A stretch of 64,000 nt of DNA from Pseudo-nitzschia pungens. Lineage: Eukaryota > Bacillariophyta > Bacillariophyceae > Bacillariales > Bacillariaceae. The position numbers and the translations under genes were made by a program. The first letter of the stretch is position 1, and every line of letters starts with the position of its first letter. The notes below the pieces were generated by a model. The model saw nothing but the letters and a program-made list of their open reading frames with translations. It searched no databases and was not told the origin of the DNA. The stretch lies in NCBI GenBank assembly GCA_037355855.1, contig CM074759.1, positions 8,680,001-8,744,000 of the forward strand, in the 5' to 3' direction. Positions 11,831 to 24,059 of this stretch are shown piece after piece.

Positions 11831-12139
11831 CTGCTTGTAGTAGTAGTACCACAGTTATACACTGCTGCTACATACTACTGCAGTGCGTAGGTAGTAGTAC
11901 ATAAGAGGTAGTCCAAAATTATGGCGCAGCGGGGCTGGCTCTCTATGGTTTAGGTGGCGCGCAATGATACCACCATCAGGTTTCTACTGGTTTCTACTAT
12001 TACTTCAGTACGGTACATACTACTAGTAGTAACTCTACTGCTATCATGTAGAAGAAATCAATTCTCAGCAAATAAATGCATGACAGAAAATGCATGTGTC
12101 GTAAATCTTACTTCACATAATTTGGGGTCGAAATGGAAC

Positions 12140-12430
12140 AAGAAAGACGGCAACTGAAATATAATGAGATGGAAATGGTAAGTGAACCACATCAAGGTTG
12201 GAGGAGGTATTACTTAATCATGGATTTTGATTTGTCTAACTGTGCATCATTGACTTGCCTGCTTGCTCCTGATAGGGAGGCGACCGCAACTGCTGATGAA
12301 ATAGGATGCAATGGCAAATGAAATATAATGCAACGGTGAGTGAAGCACATCAAGATCTGGGGTATTGATAATGGATTTCAATTGTTCTAATTCTGAATTG
12401 AGTTGCCTGCTTGCTACTGATAGGGAAGAA
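12140..12430. repeat. About 150-bp tandem duplication, two copies
   Basis: The block from 'GGCAACTGAAATATAATG' through 'GTGAACCACATCAAG' to 'TTGCCTGCTTGCTCCTGATA' is repeated at about 12310-12425 with roughly 80 percent identity by eye. Confidence 0.75.
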
Positions 12431-12519
12431 TCAACTTTAGTAATGCGACAGGGCAACTGAAAAATGATGCGAAAAATGATGCGACGGGGCAACTGACACA
12501 TATTGCGATCACAAGACAA

Positions 12520-12785
12520 ATATGGACGACGACGACGATCGAAGCGAAGAGCAACGACGATTTCAGAGAGGACGACGAAGACAATCGAAGCGAAGAGCAA
12601 CGACAATTTCAGAGAGGACGACGATTTCAGGGAGGACGACGAAGAGGAAGGCAATTTGGAGCGAAGAGCAACGACGACTTCAGGGAGGACGAAGACGATC
12701 GAAGCGAGAAGCAACGACGACTTCAAGGACGACGAAGACAAGGACGATCGAAATGAAGAGCGACGATGATTTCAAGGACGACGAC
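12520..12785. repeat. CGTCGT-type array, right inverted arm
   Basis: Units containing GAAGAGCAACGACGATTTCA and GAGGACGACGA are the reverse complement of the left array at 9290-9600. The frames through them on the plus strand (Arg/Glu/Asp-rich) are repeat translation, not genes. Confidence 0.85.
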
Positions 12786-13292
12786 CTCTTTTAACGAACC
12801 AAAATTTGTGTGTGCGTGTGTGAGAAAATTGAACAGAGAATAAACAATTATTAGAGCAATATCAATATTTATCAAAAGAAAGACTTATATTTTGCATCAT
12901 AGTGTTTCAAAATTTTTTTTCATGGGGGTCGCGATTCCTGGGCTTCGTGTAATAATTGTGATTTTTGTGATGAATTTCTTGAGGGGTGTGATGGGAAATA
13001 CTTTGTGTCGGGATGAGAAATCAATTTTTGGGAGTGAATTTCTGCAACAGTCTCATAATATATAATGATGGTAGGGTCGGTAATAATGAGTCAGAATGAA
13101 AAAAAATTTGGGTCGAGTATGAATTTTATTTTTTTTTCTCATAATTTTCGTAATTGAGGTAGTTACTGGGTCGCGATTGAGGTTGCGAATCGCGAGAGAG
13201 CTAGGAATTGAGCTACGTCAAAATGAGCCAGGAATAAATCGCGACCCCCCTAAATAAATTCTTGGGAGGGGTCGCGAACCAGTTTTCGGACG

Positions 13293-14264
13293 ACATGCCC
13301 AAGCCTACCAAGTCCGTATTACTACTACGTACGTAGTACAAGGACTTTCACGTGCTATCGGTAGCTTTCACTTATTTTTCTATCCCATGGAATTTATGCC
13401 GGTAAGATTCCCTAATTACTGTAAGTGCTTACGCGTACGATAACCTTACCGGTAAGTACATTAGAGTATTACTACGTACTTCGTACTACGTAAGGTAAGG
13501 TTACTACGTTTTCATAACGACTGAGCCGACGGCGACTCTCTCTCAAACAGGTAAGTTACCGTACACTGTACAGTTTTTCGACGTACTGTAATCTTTTTTA
13601 AAAAATGAGTTGCTTGGACCAACAAAAATACGAAGAGGGGGCGTGTTGTGGGACTGACTGACTCATTCATGAACTGGAGTCCACGCCACAAGTTGTTCCA
13701 GGTGGAGACGTGGTTGAAGCTGAACGCGTCGAACACGCGTATCGTTCTGTATTTGGCTTCATTCACATCTACACAACAAGATTTTCTCATCTCTCTCGTT
13801 GTCTCCCGTACGAAAACTGTGGTAAGATTACTAGGACTCGCTGCCGTGCGTCGTTTGAAACACCGAAGAACAAACCATTCTGATCTCTCGTTTCTTCTAG
13901 AAGCGCCACAGGTAAGTAATCAACGAGTTAACTAAGGTTACTGGTGATCTTACCTAGTAATCTCCCGATCCATCGGTAAAGCGTTCCGTCCTTTGAGTTA
14001 TCTTGCGATTAAGTTGCCGCACTCCCGAAAGATACTCTTTTTCTGTTCCATCTCCTCGTGTCCACACCTCCCATCAAAGCAAACGACAAGCTCCTTCATC
14101 TTCGATTAGACACATCTCGATACATCTTTTCGAGTCCAGAGCAACGAAGAATAACCTTACTTTGTCGTTTGAAACTAGACATCGACGACAACCCAAGACT
14201 CTAACGCAACAAATCCGAAACAAACAAAGAAACAAACAAAACAGCTGACAAACCATTATTCACC
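13293..14264. other. Intergenic, upstream region of ispH
   Basis: GGTAAGGTTACC and GTACGTAGTAC motifs dominate 13380-13560. From about 14060 to the ATG the sequence is A/C-rich with few Ts, as expected of a 5' untranslated region. I see no TATA box. Confidence 0.5.
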
Positions 14265-15903
14265 ATGAAATTCTCCAGCGCTACCGTTTCCGCCTTTGTG
14301 TTCCTGGGCAGCACCTGCCACGCCTTTTCTCCCGTCCCTCGCAACACAAACATTCAGACCACTGTCCTGCGATCGACTGCTGAGCAAGCCCCCGAGGTGA
14401 ACACCGGAAGCATGAGCGCCAAGAAAAAGGAGCGCCTGAATTTCATGAAGAATCCCCAGTTCCACCGCCGGGGATTCAAGGAAGTCCGCACCACCGTCGA
14501 GGAAACCATGGAAAAGGAATACAAGTCTGATCTGGTAGAAGACCTTAAATCCAACAACTACTTGCTCCAAAAGGACGGCGTCAAGACGTACCTGGCCAAG
14601 GACTTTGGCTTTTGCTGGGGCGTCGAGCGATCCATTGCCTTGGCGTACGAGGCCGTGGAGCACTACCCCGATCGCAAGTTGCACATCACCAACGAACTGA
14701 TTCACAACCCCGAGGTCAACGACGCTCTGACGAACATGAAGGTCAACCTCATCGCCAAGGAATCCACCACCGGAACGAAGGACTTTTCCCCCGTAGAAGA
14801 CGGGGATGTCGTGATTCTGCCTGCATTTGGTGCCTCGTACGAGGAAATGGAGATGCTGGACAAGAAGGTACGGTATTATGCTACATTGTATCATTGGTCG
14901 GTATTGTGATGGAGAAAGTCGGATGGAATGCTTTAGTCTCTGGAGCTTCTCTGGATTTTTTTCTTTTTTGCCTTCACAATTTTTTCATTGGATTTGGCCG
15001 GTGGATGCATTTTTGATCGTTGCTCATTTTTTCCATTCTTTCGTTCCCCCACTCGACAAAACCCATCGCAATGGATTCGTCCATTATTTTTTTAAGAACG
15101 TCGAGGTCGTTGACACAACCTGCCCCTGGGTCTCAAAGGTTTGGAACGCCGTCGACAAACACCAGCGCAAGGGTCTGACCTCGATCATCCATGGAAAGTA
15201 TGGCCACGAGGAAACGCTGGCGACCACCTCCTTTTGCGAGGACTACATCTGCGTCAAGGACATGAAGGAGGCCCAGATGGTGGTCGATTACATGGAAAAA
15301 GGCGCGGACAACACCCCCGAGGACAAGGCCGCCTTTTTGAAGTACTTTGAGAAGGCCGTCAGCGAGGGATTCGACCCCGACACCATGCTGGGAAAGATCG
15401 GTCTCGCCAACCAGACCACCATGTACAAGAAGGAGACCAAGGCTATCGGACAGCTCTTCCAAAAATCCATCATGAAAATCCACGGTCCCGCCGAGGTCGA
15501 CGAGCACTACATGGAATTCGACACCATTTGCGACGCCACGCAGGAACGCCAGGACGCCGTGTCGGAACTGGTCGAGAACGCCAGCGGTCTCGGACTCGAT
15601 TTCATTCTGGTGGTCGGCGGATGGGACTCGTCCAACACGGCACACCTGCTGGAAATTCCCCAAAAAGCCGGGATCCGGTCCTTCCACATCAACCGGGCTG
15701 ACTGCATCGGGGCCGACAACACGATCACGCACCGAACAGTCGACGGAGAAATCGTCACCGAGAAATTCCTTCTGACGCTCGATGAACCCGACCGGGAGGT
15801 CATCCTGGGAGTCACCTCGGGTGCCTCGACACCCGATGGGTCTGTCCAGGAGGCCCTGGGACAGATCTTTTTGCTAAAGAAACTGGCGGCCAAGGAGGAG
15901 TAA
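14265..15903 (+). CDS. ispH: 4-hydroxy-3-methylbut-2-enyl diphosphate reductase, plastid-targeted
   Basis: This is the last enzyme of the plastid MEP pathway: it reduces HMBPP to IPP and DMAPP with a 4Fe-4S cluster. There are two exons, 14265-14867 and 15097-15903, and a 229-bp phase-0 intron (GTACGG...TTTAAG); the spliced protein is 469 residues. The three cluster cysteines are present: C117 in 'FGFCWGVERS', C210 in 'TTCPWV' and C346 in 'DTICDATQERQDA'. The 'HGKYGHEET' loop near 232-241 is also present. The long N-terminal extension and the 'NYLLQKDGVKTYLAKDFGFCWG' region are like the plant/cyanobacterial type. Residues 1-20 are a signal peptide ending in CHA|F; Phe directly after the cleavage site is the known import signal for plastids of secondary red-algal origin. 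No defects are seen. Confidence 0.97.
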
Positions 15904-17794
15904 GCGAGCAAGCAAAACAGCCAAATGCAACCGACGGCACGACAGAATAGGTCAACAGACGCAAGGCAATCAGCGGATGTGGCTTGTACATCCGTTTGAA
16001 CAGTCGAAGATCCGATATACAAAGCGACCGCAACCAATGCAAACAAGCGCTACATACGCCGAAGAACGTGTAATACTAAGGAAATGAGATTTTTTTGAAC
16101 CATAATTTAGTCGATATAATGGCGGTTTGCCGCGCGTTGAGAATGGGAACGAACTTGGTACTTTCGAACCAGTTAGGGTGCTACACACATCACATTGCAA
16201 TACTGAAAATATCTATTATGCACATGTACGTTATGCAAACAGTGACGAGCGACAGCCTATACAAAGACAAATGGGGTTTCGTCGTGTTCCAAGAAATGCA
16301 GTGCCCCGAAGAGTGCAATGCTACTCGAACGGGCTAGTCGTTATGAAGGCATCGTGGTACTTAATGGCACTGGTGTGTTACTCCCTACCTGCCGGATTCA
16401 TTTCTCAATGTCCAATAGAATTCACGAAAACGAGGCCCTTCCTCGTGAGCCATGGATGGCTCAATTCTCATTTTCAGGGATGAATTTGACCCTATGGCGC
16501 GTCAATCAGAAAAGGAAGAACGACCACTCGCCTGCTCAGTAGCCAAAACACACCAAGGCACCGCGAACGACAGGAGAAAACGCTCAGGGACGTAGAGTCT
16601 TGGGTGCATTCACTTCGGGACCAGCAGCCGCAACGAAGCGAATTGATTGATAAATTCGTCCACTATGCAAGCTATTCACGAGACAATGCAAAGCATTCCC
16701 CACTCCCCTTGCAGCAAGAGCAACCAGTGCACATTCAAAACGACTCGACCACACGAGGACATGCGGAAAATCTATCGAAAGTGAAGATGATCGATGGTCG
16801 ATACGTGAACCAGTATGTTTCGGCAGGTTGTAGAAAGTGAAGATGAACGATCGTCGATACGTGAACCAGTAGGTTGCGGTAGGTTGTAGAATAGTGAGAA
16901 AGCAATGGAATAATCTCATCATACGGCATCCAGGCGTTGCTGTATCTTGGGAGGAACGAGTGATCCTGCTGTTTGCGTCACCTTGTGGTTTTGGAAGTTG
17001 GGTTGATGCGCACAAGGCTTTCCTCTAGTTGCGATAAGCATACCGGTACGCGGATAGTACGATGTTTTTATGTACATCGTGTTGTTTGGTGTCTAATGGT
17101 TTGCTTGTTGGATCTGTTATCTGTGTTTCAGGGGACAACCTATGGATCGAATGCACTTCATCGCACTTCATCACGAGTCGGGGCCAGGTTTTTTCCGCGG
17201 TAGAAAAAATGTGGTTTCTCGGAACGGATGAATGGACGGATTGGATGAGTGGTTGCGAAAGCTACACTTGGTACCTGAGCCCTGGTATCAAGAAAAGTCT
17301 CACCGGTACTCATCAATTTCACTTACTAATTGGTTTGCGAAAACAGGTATCAGATGCTGCTACATCGCAGCACGGAGACGGGATTGAAACGGACTACCCG
17401 ACTATAATTATTTGGAAGATTGCCTTTCGAATTATTGTCAATTGCGGATTGGTGTTATGGATTGGATTCTACTGCATGTTATTCCGCTTGATTCCATGAA
17501 GTGGCGGGAACGAGAAACTCAAACTCAAATTCAAATTCGAACATCAACAATCAAACCACAATAAACAATCCTCAAAGTGAATCAACAGCGTACTTCTGTT
17601 TGTTTGTTTCAAACGTGTGTTGAAGGAACGGATATCGCTCGAATAATAACGGTACAGTAATTGGTCGACAGAACAACCAAGCAACAAACCTACCACGAAA
17701 AGGGGATCGGATCGAACCCAATGTTCAAAACCGGAAATCTTTTTGTTTAGGCGACCGGTGGTCCTGAGCAGACCGACGATTCGCACCTGGAGGA
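15904..17794. other. Intergenic, no firmly supported gene
   Basis: A 56-bp unit (GTGAAGATGA...GATACGTGAACCAGTA) is repeated twice at 16781-16890. A plus-strand frame at 17062-17499 (145 residues, starting in a Cys-rich stretch) ends with a hydrophobic segment 'IIVNCGLVLWIGFYCMLF'. I do not recognise it, and its N-terminus does not look coding. It could be the last exon of a small membrane protein, but I would not call it. Confidence 0.5.
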
Positions 17795-18330
17795 CAGAGG
17801 AGATATTTTCTCCGCTGACGGTATTGTATCTTTCGCCGAGAATTTTCACAACAAATCGTATGCACCATGATATTCTTATTTTGAAAACATGCCCCTACCT
17901 TTCCGACAAACTTCAATGCAAACTTCAACATGAGGTTCGTATGGTACCAGTACCGTAGTGTTACTTCAAGGTGGTCGTGAAACACATTAGCAAACACAGT
18001 GGAGATATTTTCTCCGCTGACGGCACTGTATCTTTTGTCCAGAAATTTCCAAATAAACCGTATGCACAATGATATTCTGACTGTAGAAAACATGCCATAA
18101 CCTTTCCGACAAACTTCATTTCAAACTTCAACTTGAGAATTCGTATTTCAGTGTTACTTCAAGACGGGGGTAAGACATGCTACGTGTAGCAAACAAAATC
18201 GGCATTATTTTCTCCACTGACGGTATTGTATCTTTTGTCAAACACTTGCCAATAAATCGTATGCACCATGATAATACGGTAGTTGGTCATAGTTTTGTAA
18301 TACATGCCCCTGCCCGATAAATTGAATTTC
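17795..18330. repeat. About 202-bp tandem repeat, three units
   Basis: The landmark ATTTTCTCCGCTGACGG recurs at about 17801, 18003 and 18204. Each is followed by 'ATCGTATGCACCATGATA', 'AAAACATGCC' and 'CCGACAAACTTCA' with moderate divergence. A degraded fourth piece may lie near 18490-18560. No coding content is seen. Confidence 0.85.
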
Positions 18331-20067
18331 AATCAGATGCCGTTGCGGATAATTAACCTTACTCGTACGGTACAGGTATCCCCAAAATTATTTTCAAACG
18401 AATGTAGTGCTTAAGGTTACCGTAAGGTTACCGGTAGAGAGAGAATGAATCTGTTGGTTATCGCGTAAAGGCCATACCTGGTACTGTCTCTGACCAACTT
18501 CAACTTTCAACATAAAGCTCTTGAGAGGCATGCGGTAGGGTTACTTTAAGGCGCTTATGAAACGCAATGAAAAACCGGTATTGGTACGATTCCAAGAATT
18601 AATTTTATCAATGCACGATTACATCATGAAAGGCTTTTGAACAAAAGATTTCTTTTGATACAAACAAGTTGATTTACGACTAAGTTAAGCCTTACCAGGT
18701 ATGCACGAGTAAGGTTTACCAAACGTTTAATGCAGATGCAGATTCGAAATGGTACATACAAATCAATGTACGAATCCTACTATCCGTTTTTCAAGTTCAA
18801 CTACGATTACGTACAGTACGGGTACGGTAGGACTAAGACTTCCGATCACGTCTGGAGCTGAGGTTTACGACTAATCTTAACCATACGTAAGCCTTAATTA
18901 AACCTTACTTGTTCTGTAGAGAGATTGAGATGATTTTTTTTTCATTCTGAGACCTGTTCCGGGACCATCCGATAATTTAATTCTGAATTCCTTGGCTGAC
19001 ATGCTCAGTTGCAATACCGAAGGATTTCTTCGATTAGTTTCTTTCACGAAGGTCATTGTAGCAGTGACGTTCGAACATTAATTAAATGCAACCAGAGAAC
19101 CGAAGGCTTAATAGAAGTAGAAATACCGTTATTCATAATGAGAGATGTTACTAACATACGGTAGGAATGTTCCGTTCGGATGACGCGTCCCCATTGGTAC
19201 CGTTTCTGAACTGAGGCCTACGGTATTCCGTACGGGACCAACCGTCAGCATCTACAAGTATGAAACAAGTTTTTTCATTCGTCCCGCTAGTACTTGTAGT
19301 GCCCTTAAATCCTCACAGGTCTGAACGCAATCGTCAGACGTGCGACTTGATCGCTCGACAACTCCGCTCCAAAGGTTGATGACAGACTTGTGTAAATCTT
19401 GTTTCTTGTAAAAGTAAGTGGCGCTTTTAGGCGATACCGTCAATTCTATGAGCCAGGCCAAAACCGTATGCAAGATTTGTTCTTCACGTCTGGATGGTAA
19501 TTAAGGCTTACTGAATAGCAAATCATGTAAGGTGTGGGTTTCGATGCGAGGGCATATCTTCCGAAAAGGCAACAAGGCCCATCTCTTTCACGAGCACGAA
19601 CTTGGCTGGACCGCTGGTTCTACACATTGTACCAAGTCAGACTACGAACGGTTTCTTCGAACGAATGTCAAACCTGCGTCTTTGTTACTTATTGTATCAA
19701 TCGCGCCCAAGCTTTTCGTCTTCACCCGGGTTTCCAACTATCGTATTCATACTAGCATACAAACAAATAGGGTCCTACTGTCGTGAGTGATACGGGCAAT
19801 CGTATGAATCCGTACCAAAACTATGTGTTGAAAATAGTGAAACCATCGTGCATCATGCAAAACTCGTCACCTCATCCTTCATCTTTTTCCTAACCGATGG
19901 GTAACCTGACTCGTACAGTAATTAGTTACTACGAACCTGAACGCACGATAAGTTTTTTGCAATCACAAAATCAAACACCACAATTGAACAAACAATCCCA
20001 ACTTGAAAGCTTACAAAATACAATTTAAGCAAACCCAATTCACCAACTAAACACAACACACACTATT
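18331..20067. other. Intergenic, no supported gene
   Basis: The spacer is rich in GTAAGGTTACCGG and GTACGTA motifs. Short frames near 19532-19790 overlap in three registers and carry no recognisable motif. An A/C-rich leader precedes the ATG at 20068. Confidence 0.5.
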
Positions 20068-20886
20068 ATGTGTTTGCCTCCTACCACCACAATCCAAAAC
20101 CCCACAACAAAAATAACCACGGATAAAACAAGCATCATGCGCGCGGTGACCCCAACCAATACGATAGAAACATCAAAACCTAGAAATCCCTCGGTCCGAT
20201 TCAGCCAGGTGGTTCACATCGCTCCCTACGAACGCGCCACTCCTGCGGAAGCCCGCAACATCTGGTTCTCACCGGCGGAGATCGGATCCTTCAAGCAACA
20301 CGCCCGGATCATGGCAACCGTCTACCGCCACTACGGGGGCGTCCCGCAACCCACCGAGGACGATTTGGGAGACCTCCGAACGCTCTACCGGGGCTTTGAA
20401 AACTGTACCCCCACCCGGCAGCGACGGCGCCTGCTGTCGAACCGTAGCGTGGTCTACGCGCACAGGAACGGGATGAGCGATAACTTTGTGGCCGCAATGT
20501 ACAAGCAGTGCAACAAGTGGTCCGGAGAGGTCGCCTTTGTTCAGGCAGTACACGACTACATCGACATTTTTTACAGCAACAACAGCAGTAACAACAACAG
20601 CGACAGCAGCAGCAGCATGGGGAATAATTTCGGCGACAACAAAAGCAAGTGCGACCGAGCAGCGCTGGCGGCCATGATGATTCCATCCGTGACCTCCATG
20701 GTTCCGCCCCCCGAATTGGCCTTTGCGGTGCAGAGTGCCTACGCCCTGAAGGAGCAAAAGAAGCAAGAGAGACGACTAAGACAACAGCTCCAGCTCCAGC
20801 ACCAGCACCGAGGCCTGCGACGGAAGCACAAATCGTCGTGTTTCGTCTCCACGGAGCGACGGGTTCGGGCCCGGGTTTGGTGCTAA
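20068..20886 (+). CDS. Lineage-specific hypothetical protein, paralogue of 2186-3403
   Basis: A 272-residue single-exon protein of unknown function. Residues 1-45 are Thr/Pro-rich. The conserved core starts at 'SVRFSQVVHI', has 'ARNIWFSPAEIGSFKQHARI' and later 'NFVAAMYKQCNKWSGEVAF' with A..A..D..D..F spacing. A short Asn/Ser tract (near 172-190) and a basic, Gln-rich C-terminus follow. The same motif order appears in the minus-strand gene at 2186-3403, so the two are diverged paralogues about 17 kb apart and in opposite orientation. The start at 20068 is the first ATG after an A/C-rich leader and gives the full conserved region. No targeting signal is visible. Confidence 0.75.
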   Translation: MCLPPTTTIQNPTTKITTDKTSIMRAVTPTNTIETSKPRNPSVRFSQVVHIAPYERATPAEARNIWFSPAEIGSFKQHARIMATVYRHYGGVPQPTEDDLGDLRTLYRGFENCTPTRQRRRLLSNRSVVYAHRNGMSDNFVAAMYKQCNKWSGEVAFVQAVHDYIDIFYSNNSSNNNSDSSSSMGNNFGDNKSKCDRAALAAMMIPSVTSMVPPPELAFAVQSAYALKEQKKQERRLRQQLQLQHQHRGLRRKHKSSCFVSTERRVRARVWC

Positions 20887-22785
20887 ATCATACAACGTTC
20901 TTTATAGTATCATCATCATCTCGCACATCCAACACTAAAAAATGCTATCGGAGAGGGGACGTCGATGCCACAACAACTACTACTCTTGAGGAACTTTTCC
21001 TGCAGAGGCAGTGCAAGCAGCAACACTGCAAATTTTGAATTCCTTCCTTCCTTCCTTCATTGAATCTGTTCAGTATTCATACAAGCAACTAAATGTTGTA
21101 CACTACTTTTAAATATGTTTTAATAAATAGAGCTATCATACGACTATGTCTGAATCTTGCTTCCCTATTGTGTTACAATTTACATGGATGTCACCGAACT
21201 TTATGCATGCCAGTAACTTACATGTGCTAAGATTTACTTCGTACTTACTTCCAAAAACTGATAATTATGTTGACTGGAACACATCACCAATTCATTGTTT
21301 TTCAATCTGTAAGGTTAAGGTTACCGGTAGATCACCTTTCTTGTAATTAAGACTTCTTCATCGATCCGATCCGATCTGATGCGACGCTTTTCTGGTAAGT
21401 TAAGGAACCGTTGCTTGAGGTCACGACGCGGATCGACCTATCACATCTACGGTACGGAAAGGTTACGAGTACTTCTACGTATCGTAGACGGTAACGTTAC
21501 GATACGTTTGGATTTCTTGGTCTGACTAGGACTTCACCGAACCTTTTCGGTACTGATCACATACCGTATGCATTCCTCGTTTGTTTGGTAATGGAAACTG
21601 GAAACTTACCGCCAAATTATCATATTTTGATATTTTGTTTTATTGGAATGACATTTATTTCATTGCAAAAACTTGAAAGAGAGATATTTGTGGTTTTGTA
21701 TCATGGCGAACAACATCTAAAACAAGAAAAGACAGTTCCCGCTTATCGAAAAGTTTAGAGAGTCAGTCGTCTTCCGAAAACGTGAATGAGAAATATCACA
21801 ATCCTCGACACAGAATGATAATAATAAGGTAAGGTTTACCGCTATGTACCTGTAATCTTACCTCTTACTCGTAAGGTATTACTACTTCGTTATATTTATT
21901 TTCTTTCTCAAAAGTTTATCGTCATACGGTAAGATTTACCGGTAATTAGGTGTACAACAACATAAGACTATCTACTTGTAACCTTACCGTCAGGTTACGG
22001 TAAGTTACCGTACATGTGAACTTACTCTACGGTAAGGTTATCTATCCTTGAGGATCAACAAGAGCCGTACCGGTAGACAGACAGACAGACAGACAGACGA
22101 TGTCTATTGTGGCCGTTCGACACACGAATGGCATTGAACAAGATCACGAGTAAGACTTCTAATTTACCGATACATTTACTTTTACCATACGGACAGACAG
22201 GCAGGACAACAACATGTTGTTAGGAGGTAACCTTACTTGTACCGTAATTGTAAGGTTACAGTAAGTACGAAATACGAAGTACATGTACGTACGTAGTAGT
22301 AAATACGAAGTACAAGTAAGGTTTAAGGTTAACTAAGGCTAAGGTTACTTCGTAATAATAAGACAAACTTGTGCAGTAAATTAATTCAACGTCTACTTGT
22401 ACTGGTAATCTGTAATCTTACCAGTACGGTAAGATTACGAGTGCAACAACAAGAATTCTCCCGAAATGTTTTCCGTTTTCCAGACCCCTTAGCCGGACTG
22501 CCTACACTTCACATACCGGTACCGATACCGATACGGTAATTACCGTACTCAATCAAAAGCAAAACAATACCACCACCACCTACAGTAAACCGATAACAAC
22601 CACTGTACCGGTACGAGCAACCTCATCGGTGCGAGCCTCCAAATAAACCACTAAAGCCAACAAAAACGTGACAAACAATATTCTGTGAAGTCTTCTCAAC
22701 ATTTCGCGATTGCGAGAACACACGAGCGAGAAACGAGAACTACTCGGGCAGACATCCCATTCCTACCTTTTGCAAATCCAACTCA
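20887..22785. other. Intergenic, no supported gene
   Basis: It holds a CTTC microsatellite (21042-21058), a GACA run (22076-22099) and very dense GGTAAGGTTAC/TTACCGGTAA/GTACGTA motifs from 21300 to 22450. I see no gene. Confidence 0.6.
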
Positions 22786-22879
22786 ATTTCCTCTTCAATT
22801 CAATCCAATTCAATCCAATTCAATCCAATCCAATTCGATTCCATTCCAGTCCATTCCATTCTATTCGAATTAATCCACC
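22786..22879 (+). repeat. ATTCAATCC-type simple repeat in the bS16 leader
   Basis: Degenerate CAATTCAATCCAATTC and ATTCCATTC units run up to the 'ACC' just before the S16 ATG, so the likely 5' untranslated region is a C/T/A-rich microsatellite that is almost free of G. Confidence 0.8.
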
Positions 22880-23191
22880 ATGGTTGTCCGCCTGAGATTG
22901 CAACGCTTCGGCCGAACACACGCTCCCTTTTATCGGATGGTCGCCGCCAATGCCAAGGCCCCCCGGGACGGAAAGTTCCTGGAGATCGTCGGCACCTACA
23001 ACCCGATTGCCAACCGAGAAGGCATGAAGGAGATCCGCCTCAAGGAGGACCGCCTGAAGTACTGGCTGAGCGTGGGTGCCCAGCCCTCGGATAGGGTGGC
23101 CTGGATTCTCGGGAAATTCGGGATTCTGCCGCCGCCCCCAACTCGGTTCAATCCGGAAAAAGCGAAGGCCAAGAATTCGGACGACAACTAG
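22880..23191 (+). CDS. Small-subunit ribosomal protein bS16, probably mitochondrial
   Basis: The 103-residue protein opens with 'MVVRLRLQRFGRTHAPFYRM', the classic S16 beginning, followed by 'DGKFLEIVGTYNP' and 'LKEDRLKYWLSVGAQPSDRV', which are diagnostic of the family. S16 binds 16S-type rRNA early in small-subunit assembly. The length fits bacterial and mitochondrial S16. There is no bipartite plastid presequence, and algal plastids of this type usually encode their own rps16, so I infer a mitochondrial role; mitochondrial S16 often lacks a cleaved presequence. Single exon; the start is fixed by homology because the family begins at exactly this methionine. Confidence 0.93.
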   Translation: MVVRLRLQRFGRTHAPFYRMVAANAKAPRDGKFLEIVGTYNPIANREGMKEIRLKEDRLKYWLSVGAQPSDRVAWILGKFGILPPPPTRFNPEKAKAKNSDDN

Positions 23192-24059
23192 GCACAAAAA
23201 ACACAAGGGAATGGAATTCACAAAGTAAGAATAGTTATTAGGAGTATCAAACATACCACTATGGAATGCGTCAAGGGACCATCCCGACTGCCATCATCGT
23301 TTGGTCATCTCGAAGATTCATTCTGCGAAAACAGGAATAAAGCCTGACTAGACAGGGATGGGACTCATTCTCAACCGGATGCGTCGAAGATATCGTGTAT
23401 GGATGGAAGCTTTCGTATTTGTGGTGCATTCCTTTCCTTCGGTTGTGCTCGCAGCTGCTCTGCATCGCGATGTGTGCACTTTTCCAAACAAACAAGTAAG
23501 AACGAAACGACACGAAAGAATACTGCGATCTATGGTTGCAGCAACCGAGGAGCTACCACAGATTGCATCGAAATCATACAATTGGTCGAACTCGGGCTGT
23601 CGTCCTACTGTACCGCAAAAATAGTAACAACAAAGATAAAAAAGAAAACTATACGAAACGTCACAGGACGCGACGCACGATATCTCTCTTTTCATTACTA
23701 TTTTCCGGGATTTCGAGGATATGGTATTCAATTGCAAAACCACCAGGGATTGAAATGCGTCCAATTTTCGTGAGGCACGAAGTGGTGGCCAGGGATTCAC
23801 CCTTTTACGAGAGCGCTTGATCTTGTATGCATAAGAGCATCTGACATTCGGTAGGTAGTAGGATGCTAAACGACCCGGTGGCGTGTTTCCCTTTCGCTCC
23901 ACGAGTCGCGTTATGTATTTCGCGATGCTACAACTCCTTGACCGACCGAAAACAGGTACAGGTAAGGTCTACTATGGAGCAGCCTGGACCCGAACAGCAC
24001 GGCGACGATTCCAATCACTCTCGAGATAGCTCACCCGTGAAGGTGCAAACCCGGTTGCA
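23192..24059. other. Intergenic, no supported gene
   Basis: Short overlapping frames on both strands show no motifs. An ATG at 23971 begins a frame ('MEQPGPEQHGDD') that stops at 24114 and may be the first exon of the lipase-like gene that follows. Confidence 0.45.

Larger units (their letters stand above)
7344..13292. mobile_element. 6-kb DNA transposon remnant with 24-bp TIRs, filled with satellites
   Basis: Positions 7344-7367 (starting CGTCCGAAAACTGG) and 13269-13292 (ending CCAGTTTTCGGACG) are perfect 24-bp reverse complements. Both are followed inwards by sub-terminal GCGACC/GGTCGC repeats (7361-7410 and 13170-13280). Inside lie a transposase-like N-terminal frame (7748), a G-rich minisatellite (8073-9242), inverted CGTCGT arrays (9290-9600 and 12520-12785), eight 181-bp satellite units (10383-11830) and a two-copy 150-bp duplication (12140-12430). 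No catalytic transposase region is visible, so it is presumably non-autonomous. I found no clear target-site duplication. CACTA/Plavaka-type affinity is a guess. Confidence 0.7.

Noticed and set aside
12503..12794. Two Arg/Glu/Asp-rich plus-strand frames
   Set aside because: They are translations of the CGTCGT array in two registers.
17062..17499. 145-residue plus-strand frame with a C-terminal hydrophobic segment
   Set aside because: The N-terminal half looks non-coding, no family is recognised and no supporting splice sites are seen; noted only in the spacer entry.
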